From: Amycolatopsis sp. A133 | GTDB lineage: Bacteria > Actinomycetota > Actinomycetes > Mycobacteriales > Pseudonocardiaceae | NCBI RefSeq assembly: GCF_031082405.1 | Contig: NZ_JAVHJU010000008.1 | Span: 1 to 64,000, forward strand | DNA length: 64,000 nucleotides | Direction: 5' to 3' | Shown: piece by piece, positions 10,507 to 18,945 of the stretch | Position numbering within the stretch: position 1 is the first letter of the stretch | How the letters are laid out: the number at the start of each line of letters is the position of its first letter | Position numbers and translations under genes: made by a program | Notes under the pieces: model-generated | Told to the model about the DNA's origin: nothing | The model's database searches: none | The model's input: only the letters and a program-made list of their open reading frames with translations

Positions 10507-12132
10507 GTGCTGGACCGATTTGTCGACAAGCTGCTCGGGCTTCCCCGCACCGAAGGGCCGAAGCCGGTCGTGACGCGCGATCTCGCCGTCCCGATGCCCG
10601 ACGGCGTCACGCTGCTCGCCGACCGGTACGCCCCGGCCGGGACGACGTCGGCGCCGGTGGTGCTGATCCGCACGCCGTACGGGCGCAAGGGCTTGGCCTC
10701 GAAGCTCTTCGGCGAGACGTTCGCCCGGCACGGACTGCAGACGGTCGTCCAGAGCACCCGCGGCTCGTTCGGCTCCGGCGGCGAGTTCCGGCCGTTCCAC
10801 CTCGAACGCGAGGACGGCATCGCGACCGCCGAATGGCTGCGCGCCCAGCCGTGGTGCGACGGGACCCTCGGCATGGCCGGCGCCAGCTACCTCGGGTACA
10901 CGCAGTGGGCGGTCGGGCCCTACCTCGACCCGCCGTTGGCGGCGATGTGCCTCGGCGTCACGGCGTCGGAGTTCGTCTCGACGTTCTACCCGGGCGGGGT
11001 GCTCGCGGCGGACAACATGATCTCGTGGTCGGCGATGATCGGCCGCCAGGAAGAACGCTTCGCCGCGCTGCCGAACCCGGTGCAGACGCGGAAGACCCGG
11101 CGGGCGATGTCGGCGTTGCCGCTGAGCGGCGCCGACGTGGCCGCGATCGGCAAGCCGGTGACCTTCCTCCAGGACGTCACCGGCCACTTCGAGCCGGGCG
11201 ACGGCTTCTGGGCCATGTCCGACCACAGCGCCGGAGTGGCGGAGCTCGACGTCCCGGTGTCGATGGTCACCGGCTGGTACGACCTGTTCGTCGGCTCGCA
11301 GCTGCGCGACTTCCGGCGCCTCGCCGAAGCCGGCAAGGCGCCGCGGATCACGATCGGGCCGTGGGCGCACGGCGAACCCGCGAGCATGGGCCCGATGATC
11401 CGCGACCAGCTCGGGTTCCTGCGCGCCCACCTGCTCGGCGACCGCACCCAGCTGCAGCGTTCCCCGGTCCGGTTGTTCCTGCAGGGCGCCGGGACGTGGC
11501 TGGACTTCGAGTCGTGGCCGCCGCCGTCGAAGGCGACCGAGGCGCACCTGCGGCCGATCGGCGGGCTCGGCGAAGCGTTCGGCGAACCGGCTTTGCCGAC
11601 GCCGTTCACGTACGACCCGGCCGACCCGACGCCGGCCGTCGGCGGGCCGCTGCTGACGGGCGAGTGGAAGCAGCGCGACAACCAGGAGGTCGAGGCCCGG
11701 CCGGACGTGCTGGTGTTCACCGGCGAGCCGCTCCCGTCCGACCTCGACGTGATCGGCGAGGTGTCGGCGACCGTCCACATGCGCACCGAGCTGGGCCACG
11801 CCGACGTTTACGTCCGGCTCTGCGACGTCGACGCCGGCGGCATCTCCCGCAACGTGACGGACGGGATCCTGCGGCTGCGCCCGGGCGTCCCTTCGGCCGA
11901 CGCCGACGGGGTGGTGACGGCGGAGGTGACGCTGGACCCGACGGCCTACCGCTTCCGCCGCGGCCACCGCCTGCGGGTCCAGGTGGCGGGCGGCGCGTTC
12001 CCCCGGTTCGCGCGCAACCACGGCACGGGCGAGCCGGTGACGTCGGCGGTGGACGGGAAGCCGAACCGCTTCGAGGTGTTCCACGACGAGGCCCGCCCGT
12101 CCCGCATCACCCTGCCGGTGTTCACCAGCTGA
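10507..12132 (+). CDS. CocE/NonD-family alpha/beta hydrolase (X-Pro dipeptidyl-peptidase S15 type)
   Basis: 541 residues. N-terminal alpha/beta-hydrolase domain (PF02129-like) with the nucleophile motif GASYLG (Ser127), preceded by VVQSTRGSFGSGG, the oxyanion region typical of CocE. A C-terminal jelly-roll domain (PF08530-like) starts around residue 330 and contains the conserved DVYVRLCDVDAGG block. No signal peptide, so cytoplasmic. Members include cocaine esterase, acyl-ester hydrolases and Xaa-Pro peptidases, so the substrate cannot be assigned. GTG at 10507 is chosen for the GGAAGGCGGGG Shine-Dalgarno. Twin hairpins follow the stop codon. Confidence 0.88.
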   Translation: MLDRFVDKLLGLPRTEGPKPVVTRDLAVPMPDGVTLLADRYAPAGTTSAPVVLIRTPYGRKGLASKLFGETFARHGLQTVVQSTRGSFGSGGEFRPFHLEREDGIATAEWLRAQPWCDGTLGMAGASYLGYTQWAVGPYLDPPLAAMCLGVTASEFVSTFYPGGVLAADNMISWSAMIGRQEERFAALPNPVQTRKTRRAMSALPLSGADVAAIGKPVTFLQDVTGHFEPGDGFWAMSDHSAGVAELDVPVSMVTGWYDLFVGSQLRDFRRLAEAGKAPRITIGPWAHGEPASMGPMIRDQLGFLRAHLLGDRTQLQRSPVRLFLQGAGTWLDFESWPPPSKATEAHLRPIGGLGEAFGEPALPTPFTYDPADPTPAVGGPLLTGEWKQRDNQEVEARPDVLVFTGEPLPSDLDVIGEVSATVHMRTELGHADVYVRLCDVDAGGISRNVTDGILRLRPGVPSADADGVVTAEVTLDPTAYRFRRGHRLRVQVAGGAFPRFARNHGTGEPVTSAVDGKPNRFEVFHDEARPSRITLPVFTS

Positions 12133-12137
12133 GATCC

Positions 12138-12168
12138 AGGCGCCACTTTCATAGGGAAAGTGGCGCCT
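12138..12168. terminator. Perfect hairpin between convergent genes (first of a pair)
   Basis: Arms of 13 bp, AGGCGCCACTTTC and GAAAGTGGCGCCT, around the loop ATAGG. It follows the hydrolase stop by 5 bp and lies between convergent genes, so it probably acts as a bidirectional terminator. There is no T-run, which is common in high-G+C actinobacteria. The CACTTTC/GAAAGTG stem core recurs at 12181-12209 and 45842-45879. Confidence 0.7.
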
Positions 12169-12180
12169 CCGGGGGTCCAA

Positions 12181-12209
12181 GGCGTCACTTTCGTAGGGAA
12201 AGTGGCGAC
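12181..12209. terminator. Second, imperfect copy of the CACTTTC/GAAAGTG hairpin
   Basis: CACTTTC and GAAAGTG pair around GTAGG, with the same loop length as the preceding hairpin and flanking GGCGT/GCGAC positions only partly paired. It looks like a tandem, slightly decayed duplicate of 12138-12168, placed just after the minus-strand phosphodiesterase gene ends. Confidence 0.55.
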
Positions 12210-12222
12210 TTCGGGGGACCGG

Positions 12223-12981
12223 TCAGAGCGGGATGGTGCGGTGGTGGCTGGTCAGCCGGCCGTCGTTGTGCAGGATGTGCAGCAGCAGGGCCGGCGGGCG
12301 ATCGTACTCCAGCGGGCCGCCCTCGGCCCAGGCGCTGTCCCCGCCCGGCTCCGCCGGGAGCAGTGAGCCCGACACCACGCCGGGGGCGATGCGCAGCGGA
12401 ACGCCGGCGAACGTCGTCGACGCGCCCGTGTGCACGTGGCCGGCCAGCAGCGCCGTGACCCGCGGGTGGCGGGCGAGTACCGCAGCCAGCCGCTCCGGAC
12501 CGGACTGGCGGATCGCGTCCACCAGGGGGACGCCGACCTCGACCGGCGGGTGGTGGAACGCGACGAACGCGGGGCCGTCGCCGCCGGAAAGGACGCCGTC
12601 GAGCCACGCCAGGGTCTCGTCGGCGAGGAAACCCGCACCGTCGCCCGGGATCGTCGAATCGCACATCGCGAACAGCACCCCGTCGATCTCCTGGGCCAGG
12701 TCGATCGGGCCGTCGGAAGGGGGCAGATCGAGCAGCCCCGCCCGGAACGCCGCCCGGACGTCGTGGTTGCCCGGGCACACCAGCACCGGCGCCGGGTACT
12801 TCAGCAGTTCGGCGGCGCGCGCGTACTCCGCGGCCGTGCCGTGGTCGGCGATGTCGCCGGTGACGACAACGGCGTCGACCGGTTCCGCCAGCCCGCCGAG
12901 GTAGCCCAGCACGGCGGCGACGCGGTCTTCCGCGCGCGCCTCGCCGTCGAGGTGCAGGTCGCTCAGGTGCGCGATGATCAT
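12223..12981 (-). CDS. Calcineurin-like metallophosphoesterase (CpdA/Rv0805-like cyclic nucleotide phosphodiesterase family)
   Basis: 252 residues. All five metal-site motifs are present in order: SDLH (Asp8, His10), TGDIAD (Gly42-Asp43), GNHD (residues 71-74), FHHPP, and GHVHTG near the C-terminal third. This is the class III cyclic nucleotide phosphodiesterase pattern, and a role in cAMP hydrolysis is plausible but not proven. ATG at 12981 overlaps the stop of the upstream GntR gene (ATGA), so the two are co-transcribed. Longer frames upstream only read through the regulator gene in another phase. Confidence 0.85.
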   Translation of the reverse strand: MIIAHLSDLHLDGEARAEDRVAAVLGYLGGLAEPVDAVVVTGDIADHGTAAEYARAAELLKYPAPVLVCPGNHDVRAAFRAGLLDLPPSDGPIDLAQEIDGVLFAMCDSTIPGDGAGFLADETLAWLDGVLSGGDGPAFVAFHHPPVEVGVPLVDAIRQSGPERLAAVLARHPRVTALLAGHVHTGASTTFAGVPLRIAPGVVSGSLLPAEPGGDSAWAEGGPLEYDRPPALLLHILHNDGRLTSHHRTIPL

Positions 12982-13610
12982 CTTTCGTCCTTCCCCAGGT
13001 ACGCCAGTGCTTTGACCCAGTTGGCGACGAGCACCGCGGACGCGGCGGCCAGGTCGCCGTCGCGCAGGGCCGCCGAAATGCGGCGGTGCTCGCCGATGCT
13101 CTCCCCCGCGTGGCCGTCCCGGGCGAAGTACGCCGACTCGTACCGCTTGAGCAGCGGCTTGGTCTGCTCGATCAGCCGCAGCAGGTGCGGGTTCGGGCAG
13201 CGGGACAGCAGCAGCGCGTGCCACCGATCGTCCAATGCGGACAGATCGCCGCCGTTCGCGAGCGCCGCGGCCATCTCGTCGGCGACGGCGTCGAGCGCGT
13301 CCGGCAGCCCGGCCAGCTCCAGCGGCGACGTCCAGCGCAGCGCGAGGGCCTCGAGCTCGGCCACCAGCGGGTAGAGCCGGCGCGCCTCGTCCGGGTCGAA
13401 CGGCGGCACCAGGAACCCGCGGCCGGGCGCGGAGACCAGCAGCCCGCGGTCGGCGAGCCCGATCAGCGCCTCCCGCAGCGGCGTCCGGCTGACGCCCAGC
13501 TCCCGGGCCAGGTGCACCTCGTTGACGCGGGTGCCGGCGGCGAGGCGCCGGTCCAGCACGCGGGCGGTGATCTGCTCGATGAGGTCGCTGCGCAACGGGG
13601 TGCGGGCCAT
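12978..13610 (-). CDS. GntR-family (FCD-type) transcriptional regulator
   Basis: 210 residues. N-terminal winged HTH (AARELGVSRTPLREAL type, residues about 30-60) followed by an all-helical FCD domain. It is divergent from the class V aminotransferase 47 bp away and overlaps the phosphodiesterase gene by 4 bp. It therefore probably controls the aminotransferase and its own operon from the AT-rich gap. ATG at 13610 (MARTPLRSD) is chosen over the ATG 21 bases upstream, which would place the start in the promoter-like AT-rich segment. Confidence 0.85.
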   Translation of the reverse strand: MARTPLRSDLIEQITARVLDRRLAAGTRVNEVHLARELGVSRTPLREALIGLADRGLLVSAPGRGFLVPPFDPDEARRLYPLVAELEALALRWTSPLELAGLPDALDAVADEMAAALANGGDLSALDDRWHALLLSRCPNPHLLRLIEQTKPLLKRYESAYFARDGHAGESIGEHRRISAALRDGDLAAASAVLVANWVKALAYLGKDER

Positions 13611-13622
13611 GGCGGGCAGTAT

Positions 13623-13650
13623 TGCATACAATAACTATCTACTGTATTCA
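13623..13650. promoter_or_regulatory. AT-rich divergent promoter with an imperfect inverted repeat
   Basis: TGCATACA (13623-13630) and TGTATTCA (13643-13650) form an inverted repeat matching at 7 of 8 positions, separated by 12 bases. TACAAT (13627-13632) could be the plus-strand -10 for the aminotransferase, giving a leader of about 18 nt. The segment is strikingly A+T rich for this genome and is the only space between two divergent genes. It is the likely operator of the GntR regulator. Confidence 0.45.
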
Positions 13651-13656
13651 GTTGGT

Positions 13657-14826
13657 ATGAGCTTCGACGTCGAACGTGCGCGCCGCGAGACCCCGGGCTG
13701 CACCCGGGTCGTTCACTTCAACAACGCGGGCGCGGCGCTGCCCCCGGCCGTCGTGACCGACACCGTCGTCGAGTACCTGCGCCACGAAGCGCTGGTCGGC
13801 GGCTACGAAGCCGCCGCCGGAGCCGCGGACCGCTTGGACGCCGTGTACGCGTCGGTGGCCCGGCTGCTCGGCGCCAGGCCCGACGACATCGCGCTCACCG
13901 ACAACGCGACCCGCTCCTGGCAGGCGGTGTTCTACGCGCTGCCGTTCGGCCCCGGGGACCGGATCCTGACGTCCCGGGCGGAGTACGCCAGCAACGCCAT
14001 CGCGTTCCTGCAGGTCGCCGGGCGCACCGGCGCGGTCGTCGAGGTGATCGGCGACGACGAGTCCGGGCAGTTGGACGTCGAAGAGCTGCGGCGGCGCGTG
14101 GACGGCGACGTCAAGCTGATCGCCGTCAGCCACGTACCCACCCAGGGCGGGCTGGTGAACCCGGCCGAGGAGATCGGCGCGGTCGCCGAGGCGGCCGGCA
14201 TCCCGTTCCTGCTGGACGCGTGCCAGTCGGCGGGCCAGCTCGACCTCGACGTCACGCGCCTGAAGTGCGACGCGCTGTCCGGGACGGGCCGCAAGTACCT
14301 GCGCGGCCCGCGCGGCACCGGCTTCCTCTACGTGCACCCGCGGCTGCGCGAGCGGCTGGAGCCGGCCATGCTCGACCTGCACTCGGCGAGCTGGGAATCG
14401 CCGACGGAATACGTCGTCGACGCGACCGCCAAGCGCTTCGAGGTGTGGGAACGCGACTTCGCCGCCGTGTGCGGCCTCGGCGCGGCCATCGACTACGCGC
14501 TCGGCTGGGGCCTGCCGGCCATCGAGGAGCGCGTGGCTTCGCTGGCCGCCACCCTGCGCGGCCGGCTCACCGAAGCCGGCGCGCAGGTGCACGACGCGGG
14601 CGCGCGCAAGTGCGGTCTCGTCACCTTCAGCATCGACGGCAAGGAGGCCGCGGAGATCAAGGCGCGGCTGGCCGAGGCGGACATCAACACGTCGCTGTCG
14701 ACGCGCACCTCGGCGCAGTACGACTTCACCGCGCGCGCCCTGCCGGACATGGTCCGGGCGTCGGTGCACTACTACAACACCGAGGACGAGATCGACCTGC
14801 TGGTGCGGCAGCTCGAAAAGCTCTAG
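13657..14826 (+). CDS. Class V aminotransferase-fold PLP enzyme (EgtE / isopenicillin N epimerase-like)
   Basis: 389 residues. Begins with VVHFNNAGAALPP, the substrate-loop signature of this group. LLDACQSAGQLDLDV contains the cofactor-binding Asp, and GTGRKYLRGPRGTGF holds the PLP lysine (Lys213). Homologues include cysteine desulfurases, isopenicillin N epimerases and the ergothioneine C-S lyase EgtE. No egtA-D genes are nearby, so EgtE is only a possibility. The stop codon overlaps that of the convergent protease gene in a shared CTAG. It is controlled from the AT-rich region shared with the GntR gene. Confidence 0.82.
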   Translation: MSFDVERARRETPGCTRVVHFNNAGAALPPAVVTDTVVEYLRHEALVGGYEAAAGAADRLDAVYASVARLLGARPDDIALTDNATRSWQAVFYALPFGPGDRILTSRAEYASNAIAFLQVAGRTGAVVEVIGDDESGQLDVEELRRRVDGDVKLIAVSHVPTQGGLVNPAEEIGAVAEAAGIPFLLDACQSAGQLDLDVTRLKCDALSGTGRKYLRGPRGTGFLYVHPRLRERLEPAMLDLHSASWESPTEYVVDATAKRFEVWERDFAAVCGLGAAIDYALGWGLPAIEERVASLAATLRGRLTEAGAQVHDAGARKCGLVTFSIDGKEAAEIKARLAEADINTSLSTRTSAQYDFTARALPDMVRASVHYYNTEDEIDLLVRQLEKL

Positions 14827-15665
14827 CCGCGGGCTTCCGGCCGGGCGCCGGACCCGTGGACGGTGCGGTGGATCCAGCCGGCGTAGGCGGGCACGCTGGT
14901 GTAGAGGCCGGGCCCGTTGGCGCAGGGCACGTCGTCGTCGCCGGGGCCGGAGGTGACGCCGATCAGCTCCCACCGGCCGCCCTTTCCGCGCTGGACCTGC
15001 GGCCCGCCGGAGTCGCCCATGCACGCCATCGCGTCGGGCTTGCGGCTCACGGTGCACAGCCGGGTCGCATCCGCGTAGCCGGGCGAGCACTCCCGCTCCG
15101 CCGCTCGGCGGGTGTCGAGCTGCTGGAGCCGTTCGGGGAACACCGCCTCGGTGATGTCGCCGGTGTCGACCGTGGTGCCGAAGCCCAGCAAGCGGGTCGG
15201 CGTGCCGGGCCGGCCGGGCCGGCCGGCGACGCGGATCGGCTGCTGCGGAACCGGGCGGTCCAGGCGGACCAGCGCGATGTCGTTCTCGTTCGGCGTGCCC
15301 GGCCGGTAGCCCGGGTGGCGCACCCACCGGTCGATCGCGCGCACGGTACCGCCGCCGGTCCGCCGCTCGCTGCCGATGCGCACGGTTCCCTCCGGCACGG
15401 CCGGGTTGCGCCCCGGATCGACGCAGTGCGCCGCGGTCACCACCCATTGCGGGTGGATCAGCACCGCCCCGCAGACCCCGCGGGCGTTGTTCAGTTCGGG
15501 CACGATCTCCGGGATCGAGGCCATGAACCCGTAGCGCTCGGTGGAGTCCGTCCCGTTCACCACGGCACCGGCCGTCCCGGGTACCGCGAGCGCGCAGAAC
15601 ACTCCCACCAGCGCAACACCGGTGGCACGAACCAGGTTGCGGCGCACGGAATCGACTCTCGGCAT
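14823..15665 (-). CDS. Secreted trypsin-like serine protease (S1 family)
   Basis: 280 residues. Signal peptide of about 34 residues (basic start, hydrophobic core, GTAGA cleavage region), then VVNGTDS, which resembles the mature N-terminus of chymotrypsin-fold proteases. The catalytic triad is intact: VVTAAHC, ENDIALVRL and MGDSGGP. Six or more cysteines suggest disulfides. GAAGGAAAAG precedes the ATG at 15665. It is convergent with the aminotransferase gene and shares the CTAG stop. Such proteases are common exported enzymes of soil actinomycetes. Confidence 0.92.
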   Translation of the reverse strand: MPRVDSVRRNLVRATGVALVGVFCALAVPGTAGAVVNGTDSTERYGFMASIPEIVPELNNARGVCGAVLIHPQWVVTAAHCVDPGRNPAVPEGTVRIGSERRTGGGTVRAIDRWVRHPGYRPGTPNENDIALVRLDRPVPQQPIRVAGRPGRPGTPTRLLGFGTTVDTGDITEAVFPERLQQLDTRRAAERECSPGYADATRLCTVSRKPDAMACMGDSGGPQVQRGKGGRWELIGVTSGPGDDDVPCANGPGLYTSVPAYAGWIHRTVHGSGARPEARG

Positions 15666-15805
15666 GCTTTTCCTTCGTTCGGGGACTCCGGGCTGTTCGA
15701 AGCCAGCTTCGTCGCCGGCCCGGTCGCGGACCATCAGGCCGGCACCCCGGTTCGCGGTGGCGGCGGCCCGACGTCCGGTGGTGGGGTTCGCGCCACCCCG
15801 TCCGC

Positions 15806-16756
15806 CTAGGCGAAGGCGTTCACGCCGGTCAGCTCGGCCGACACCGTCCACAACCGCTCGGCGAGCACCGGATCGGTCGCGTAGCTCTGCACCCCCGTGC
15901 GGGTGCCGTCCGCCGGGGCGGGCCCGGCGATGTCGCAGTCCTCGAGGTACACCCCGCCGAGGCCGTCGAGCTGCGGGGACGTCGCCGCCCAGACCTGGGT
16001 CGCGGCGCCCTGCTCCGGGGTCTTCGCGCCTCCGGTGACCCGGCCGGCCTCGTCCACCATGCCCGCGTCGACGAGCTCCTGCCGGTCCAGGTGGCGCACG
16101 AGGTCGGTGAGGATCCGGCCCGGGTGCAGCGCGAACGCGCGGACGCCGTGGTCGCGCGCCAGCCGGTCGAGGTGCACCGCGAAGAGCACGTTCGCCGTTT
16201 TGGCTTGGCCGTAGGCGAGCCACTTGTCGTAGCCGCGCTCGAAGTTCAAGTCGTCGAAGCGCACCGGGCCGTAGTGGTGGCCGCGCGAGGACACCGAGAC
16301 CACGCGCGAGCCGGGGGTGAACGCCGGCCAGAGCCGGTTCACCACCGCGAAGTGCCCGAGGTGGTTGGTGGCGAACTGCGCTTCCCAGCCCGGGCCGACG
16401 CGCGTTTCCGGGCACGCCATGATCCCGGCGCTGCCGATGAAGACGTCGATCCCGCGTCCCGACGCGAGGAACCGCGCAGCGAACGCGCGGACGCTGCCGA
16501 GATCGGCCAGGTCGAGTTCGCCGACCTCGACGTTCCCCAAGCCCCGCAACGCTTCTTCCGCCGTGGCGCGGCGGCGGGCCGGGACGACGACGTGCGCGCC
16601 CGCGGCGGTCAGCGCCCGGGTGGTTTCCAGGCCGATGCCGGAGTACCCGCCGGTGACGATCGCGAGCTTGCCGGTGAGGTCGATGCCGGCGACGACCTCG
16701 GCCGCGGTGCTGGTGGCGCCGAACCCCGAGCCGATCTTGTGCTGTGCGGTGGTCAT
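15806..16756 (-). CDS. Short-chain dehydrogenase/reductase (retinol dehydrogenase-like)
   Basis: 316 residues, Rossmann fold. Cofactor motif TGGYSGIG (about residues 35-42), ARRR after strand 2 (suggests NADP preference) and catalytic YGQAK with Ser upstream (SVSSRG). The usual NNAG after strand 4 reads GSAG, a modest deviation. The C-terminal part is longer than in minimal SDRs, as in retinol-dehydrogenase-like members. It sits 140 bp from the protease gene and 40 bp from the acyl-CoA dehydrogenase gene on the same strand. A metabolic link to the latter is possible but unproven. Confidence 0.85.
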   Translation of the reverse strand: MTTAQHKIGSGFGATSTAAEVVAGIDLTGKLAIVTGGYSGIGLETTRALTAAGAHVVVPARRRATAEEALRGLGNVEVGELDLADLGSVRAFAARFLASGRGIDVFIGSAGIMACPETRVGPGWEAQFATNHLGHFAVVNRLWPAFTPGSRVVSVSSRGHHYGPVRFDDLNFERGYDKWLAYGQAKTANVLFAVHLDRLARDHGVRAFALHPGRILTDLVRHLDRQELVDAGMVDEAGRVTGGAKTPEQGAATQVWAATSPQLDGLGGVYLEDCDIAGPAPADGTRTGVQSYATDPVLAERLWTVSAELTGVNAFA

Positions 16757-16795
16757 GTCCCGACGCTAAGTCCTGGAGCGGGCTCCAGCGCAAGT

Positions 16796-17932
16796 TCAGC
16801 CCTTGAGCAGCTGCCGCGCAATCACGAGCTTCTGGATCTCGCTCGTGCCCTCGTAGATCCGGAACAGCCGCGCGTCGCGGTAGATGCGCTCGACCGTCAC
16901 GCCGCGGACGTACCCCGTGCCGCCGTGCACCTGCACCGCGCGGTCGGCGACCCGGCCGAGCATCTCGGTGCAGAACAGCTTCGCCGACGACGGCCCGAGC
17001 TTGCGGTCCTCACCCGAGTCGTACTTCGCGGCGGCTTCGTGGACCATCGCGCGGCCGGCCGCGAGCTCGGCGTGGGACTCCGCGAGCAGCGCCTGCACCA
17101 GCTGGTATTCCCCGATCACCCGGCCGCCCTGGCGCGCCGTCCGCGCGTACTCGACGGCCTCGGCCAGCGCCCGCTCGGCCAAGCCGACGCACAGCGCCGC
17201 GATGTGCAGGCGACCGCGGGCGAGCGAGGCCATCGCGATGCCGAACCCCGCGCCCTCCTCGCCGACCAGCGCGTCGGCGGACAGCTCCACGTCGTCGAAG
17301 ACCACTTCCGACGTCCACGCGCCGGCCTGGCCCATCTTGGCGTCATGCGGGCCGACGGTGACGCCGGGCGCGCCCGCGGGCACGAGGAACGCCGAAATCC
17401 CGCGGCTGCCGGTGCCTTCCGGATCGGTGCGGGCGAACGCGACGAACACCTCGGCGAGCGGCGCGTTGGTGATGAACCGCTTGGTGCCCGAGAGCCGGTA
17501 GCGGTCGCCGTCGCGGACGGCGCGGCTGGTCAGCCCGCCCGGGTCGGAGCCGGCCTCGGCTTCGGTGAGCGCGAACGACGCGATCGCCCGGCCCGCGGCC
17601 AGCCGCGGCAGCCAGCGGGTGCGCTGCTCCGGCGTCCCGTGGTGCACGATCGCCTGGCCGGCGATGCCGTTGTTGGTGCCGAACAGCGACCGGAACGCGG
17701 GTGTCGTCCAGCCGAGTTCGATCGCCAGCCGGACGTCTTCGGCCATGCCGAGGCCGAGCCCGCCGTACTCCTCCGGCAGCGCCCAGCCGAACAGGCCCAG
17801 TTCGGCGGCCTTGTCCCGGATTCCGGCCGGGATTTCGTCGCGTTCGTCGATCTCGGCCTCGCGCGGCACGACCTCCTTGCGCACGAAATCCCGCACCGCG
17901 CCGAGGACCTGCCCGAAAACGTCCGCGTCCAT
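16796..17932 (-). CDS. Acyl-CoA dehydrogenase
   Basis: 378 residues, the normal length for a cytosolic FAD acyl-CoA dehydrogenase. The motifs seen are FALTEAEAGSD (acyl-CoA/FAD-binding region), KRFITNA, QVHGGTGYVRG and RIYEGTSEIQKLVIARQLL at the C-terminus, with the catalytic Glu in the YEGTSE block. It catalyses the first step of beta-oxidation or of a branched-chain acyl pathway; chain length is not predictable. ATG at 17932 (MDADVFGQVL) begins the conserved helical domain. Longer upstream frames cross the divergent cupin-like gene promoter. Confidence 0.92.
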   Translation of the reverse strand: MDADVFGQVLGAVRDFVRKEVVPREAEIDERDEIPAGIRDKAAELGLFGWALPEEYGGLGLGMAEDVRLAIELGWTTPAFRSLFGTNNGIAGQAIVHHGTPEQRTRWLPRLAAGRAIASFALTEAEAGSDPGGLTSRAVRDGDRYRLSGTKRFITNAPLAEVFVAFARTDPEGTGSRGISAFLVPAGAPGVTVGPHDAKMGQAGAWTSEVVFDDVELSADALVGEEGAGFGIAMASLARGRLHIAALCVGLAERALAEAVEYARTARQGGRVIGEYQLVQALLAESHAELAAGRAMVHEAAAKYDSGEDRKLGPSSAKLFCTEMLGRVADRAVQVHGGTGYVRGVTVERIYRDARLFRIYEGTSEIQKLVIARQLLKG

Positions 17933-17993
17933 GCGTGGCACGCTACCGGGATCGCCGCCCCACGGACGGGCCCGGACGCGGTAGCTTGGGCCG

Positions 17994-18410
17994 ATGCGCA
18001 AGCCGCTCACCGTTGTCCTGGCCGCCGTCGCCGCGGCCTTGGTGCTCCCCTCGACCGCGTCCGCGACGCCCGGCAGCGGCGTCACCGGCACGATCCTGGC
18101 CCAGAAAACCATCGGGCACACCGATTACACGCTGCGGGAGATCACCGTCCAGCCCGGCGGCTACACGGGCTGGCACTTCCACGACGGCACGCTGTACGCG
18201 TACGTCAAGGCCGGCACGCTGACGCACAACCTGGCCGACTGCAGCATCGACGGCATCTTCGGCACCGGGCGCGCGTTCACCGAGAAGCCGGACCAGGTGC
18301 ACATCGGCCGCAACCTGGGATCGACACCGCTGGTGCTGGAAGTCCTGTACGTGCTCCCGGCGGGCAGCCCGCTGTCGGAGGACGCCCCGGACCCCGGCTG
18401 CGGCTTCTAG
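17994..18410 (+). CDS. Secreted cupin-domain protein
   Basis: 138 residues. A signal peptide (residues 1-24, ending SASA) is followed by a single beta-barrel cupin domain. GWHFHDG carries the His-x-His metal pair, and the second cupin motif is around QVHIGRN. Catalytic function is unknown, since small secreted cupins are rarely characterised. The stop overlaps the convergent MarR gene by 4 bp. Confidence 0.75.
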   Translation: MRKPLTVVLAAVAAALVLPSTASATPGSGVTGTILAQKTIGHTDYTLREITVQPGGYTGWHFHDGTLYAYVKAGTLTHNLADCSIDGIFGTGRAFTEKPDQVHIGRNLGSTPLVLEVLYVLPAGSPLSEDAPDPGCGF

Positions 18411-18871
18411 CCCGAAAACCAGCCGGCCGCGTCGAGGCGGAACGCCGCCGGGCCGACGACCGCACGCAGGTCGTCCTCGAGCGCCGCGATCCGTCCGGCG
18501 CCGACCGTGCGCGCCCAGTCCGCGCGCAGTTCGTCGAAGATCTCCGCCGATTTGCCGAGCGCGTCGATGCCGTGCGGGGTGAGCCGGACGATCTTGCGGC
18601 GCGCGTCCGCCGGGTCGTCGGCGCGCTCGACGTACCCGAGCGCCTCCAGCCGCTCGACCGTCTTGCCCGCCGCCTGCTTGGAGACGCCGAGGCGGCGGCC
18701 GATCTCCGACGCCGTCGCCCCCTGGACCCCGACCGCCTGCATGGCGAAGCCGTACGACGGCCGCATGGCGGGGTGGCCGCGGCGCGCCAGTTCGGCGTGC
18801 AGGCGGTCGATCAGCGTGCGGAAGCCGCCGAAGAGGAGGAGGGGCAGCTCGTAGCCGGGTGTGCCGGTCAC
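18407..18871 (-). CDS. MarR-family transcriptional regulator
   Basis: 154 residues. Central winged helix: GATASEIGRRLGVSKQAAGKTVERL (recognition region) followed by the wing DPADARRKIVRLTPHG with the conserved Asp-Arg-Arg. GTG start at 18871. It is divergent from an AhpD-like gene, and the 74-bp gap holds a perfect 8-bp inverted repeat (18908-18926). The likely role is repression of the divergent gene and itself, released by a small phenolic or oxidant ligand, as is usual for the family. Confidence 0.88.
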   Translation of the reverse strand: MTGTPGYELPLLLFGGFRTLIDRLHAELARRGHPAMRPSYGFAMQAVGVQGATASEIGRRLGVSKQAAGKTVERLEALGYVERADDPADARRKIVRLTPHGIDALGKSAEIFDELRADWARTVGAGRIAALEDDLRAVVGPAAFRLDAAGWFSG

Positions 18872-18907
18872 GGCGCCTTGCCAAACTCGACAACCTGGTT
18901 TACGGTT

Positions 18908-18926
18908 TCGACAACCACGTTGTCGA
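18908..18926. promoter_or_regulatory. MarR operator candidate
   Basis: TCGACAACCACGTTGTCGA is a perfect 8-bp inverted repeat with a 3-bp spacer between divergent marR-type and AhpD-like genes. A second half-site, TCGACAACC, occurs about 20 bp upstream near 18887. Spacing and symmetry fit dimeric MarR binding. Binding is inferred. Confidence 0.6.
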
Positions 18927-18945
18927 TCCTATCCCGGGAGACGCC

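Noticed and set aside
13657..14826. Calling the class V aminotransferase EgtE
   Set aside because: No ergothioneine genes (egtA-D) neighbour it, and the family includes several other activities.
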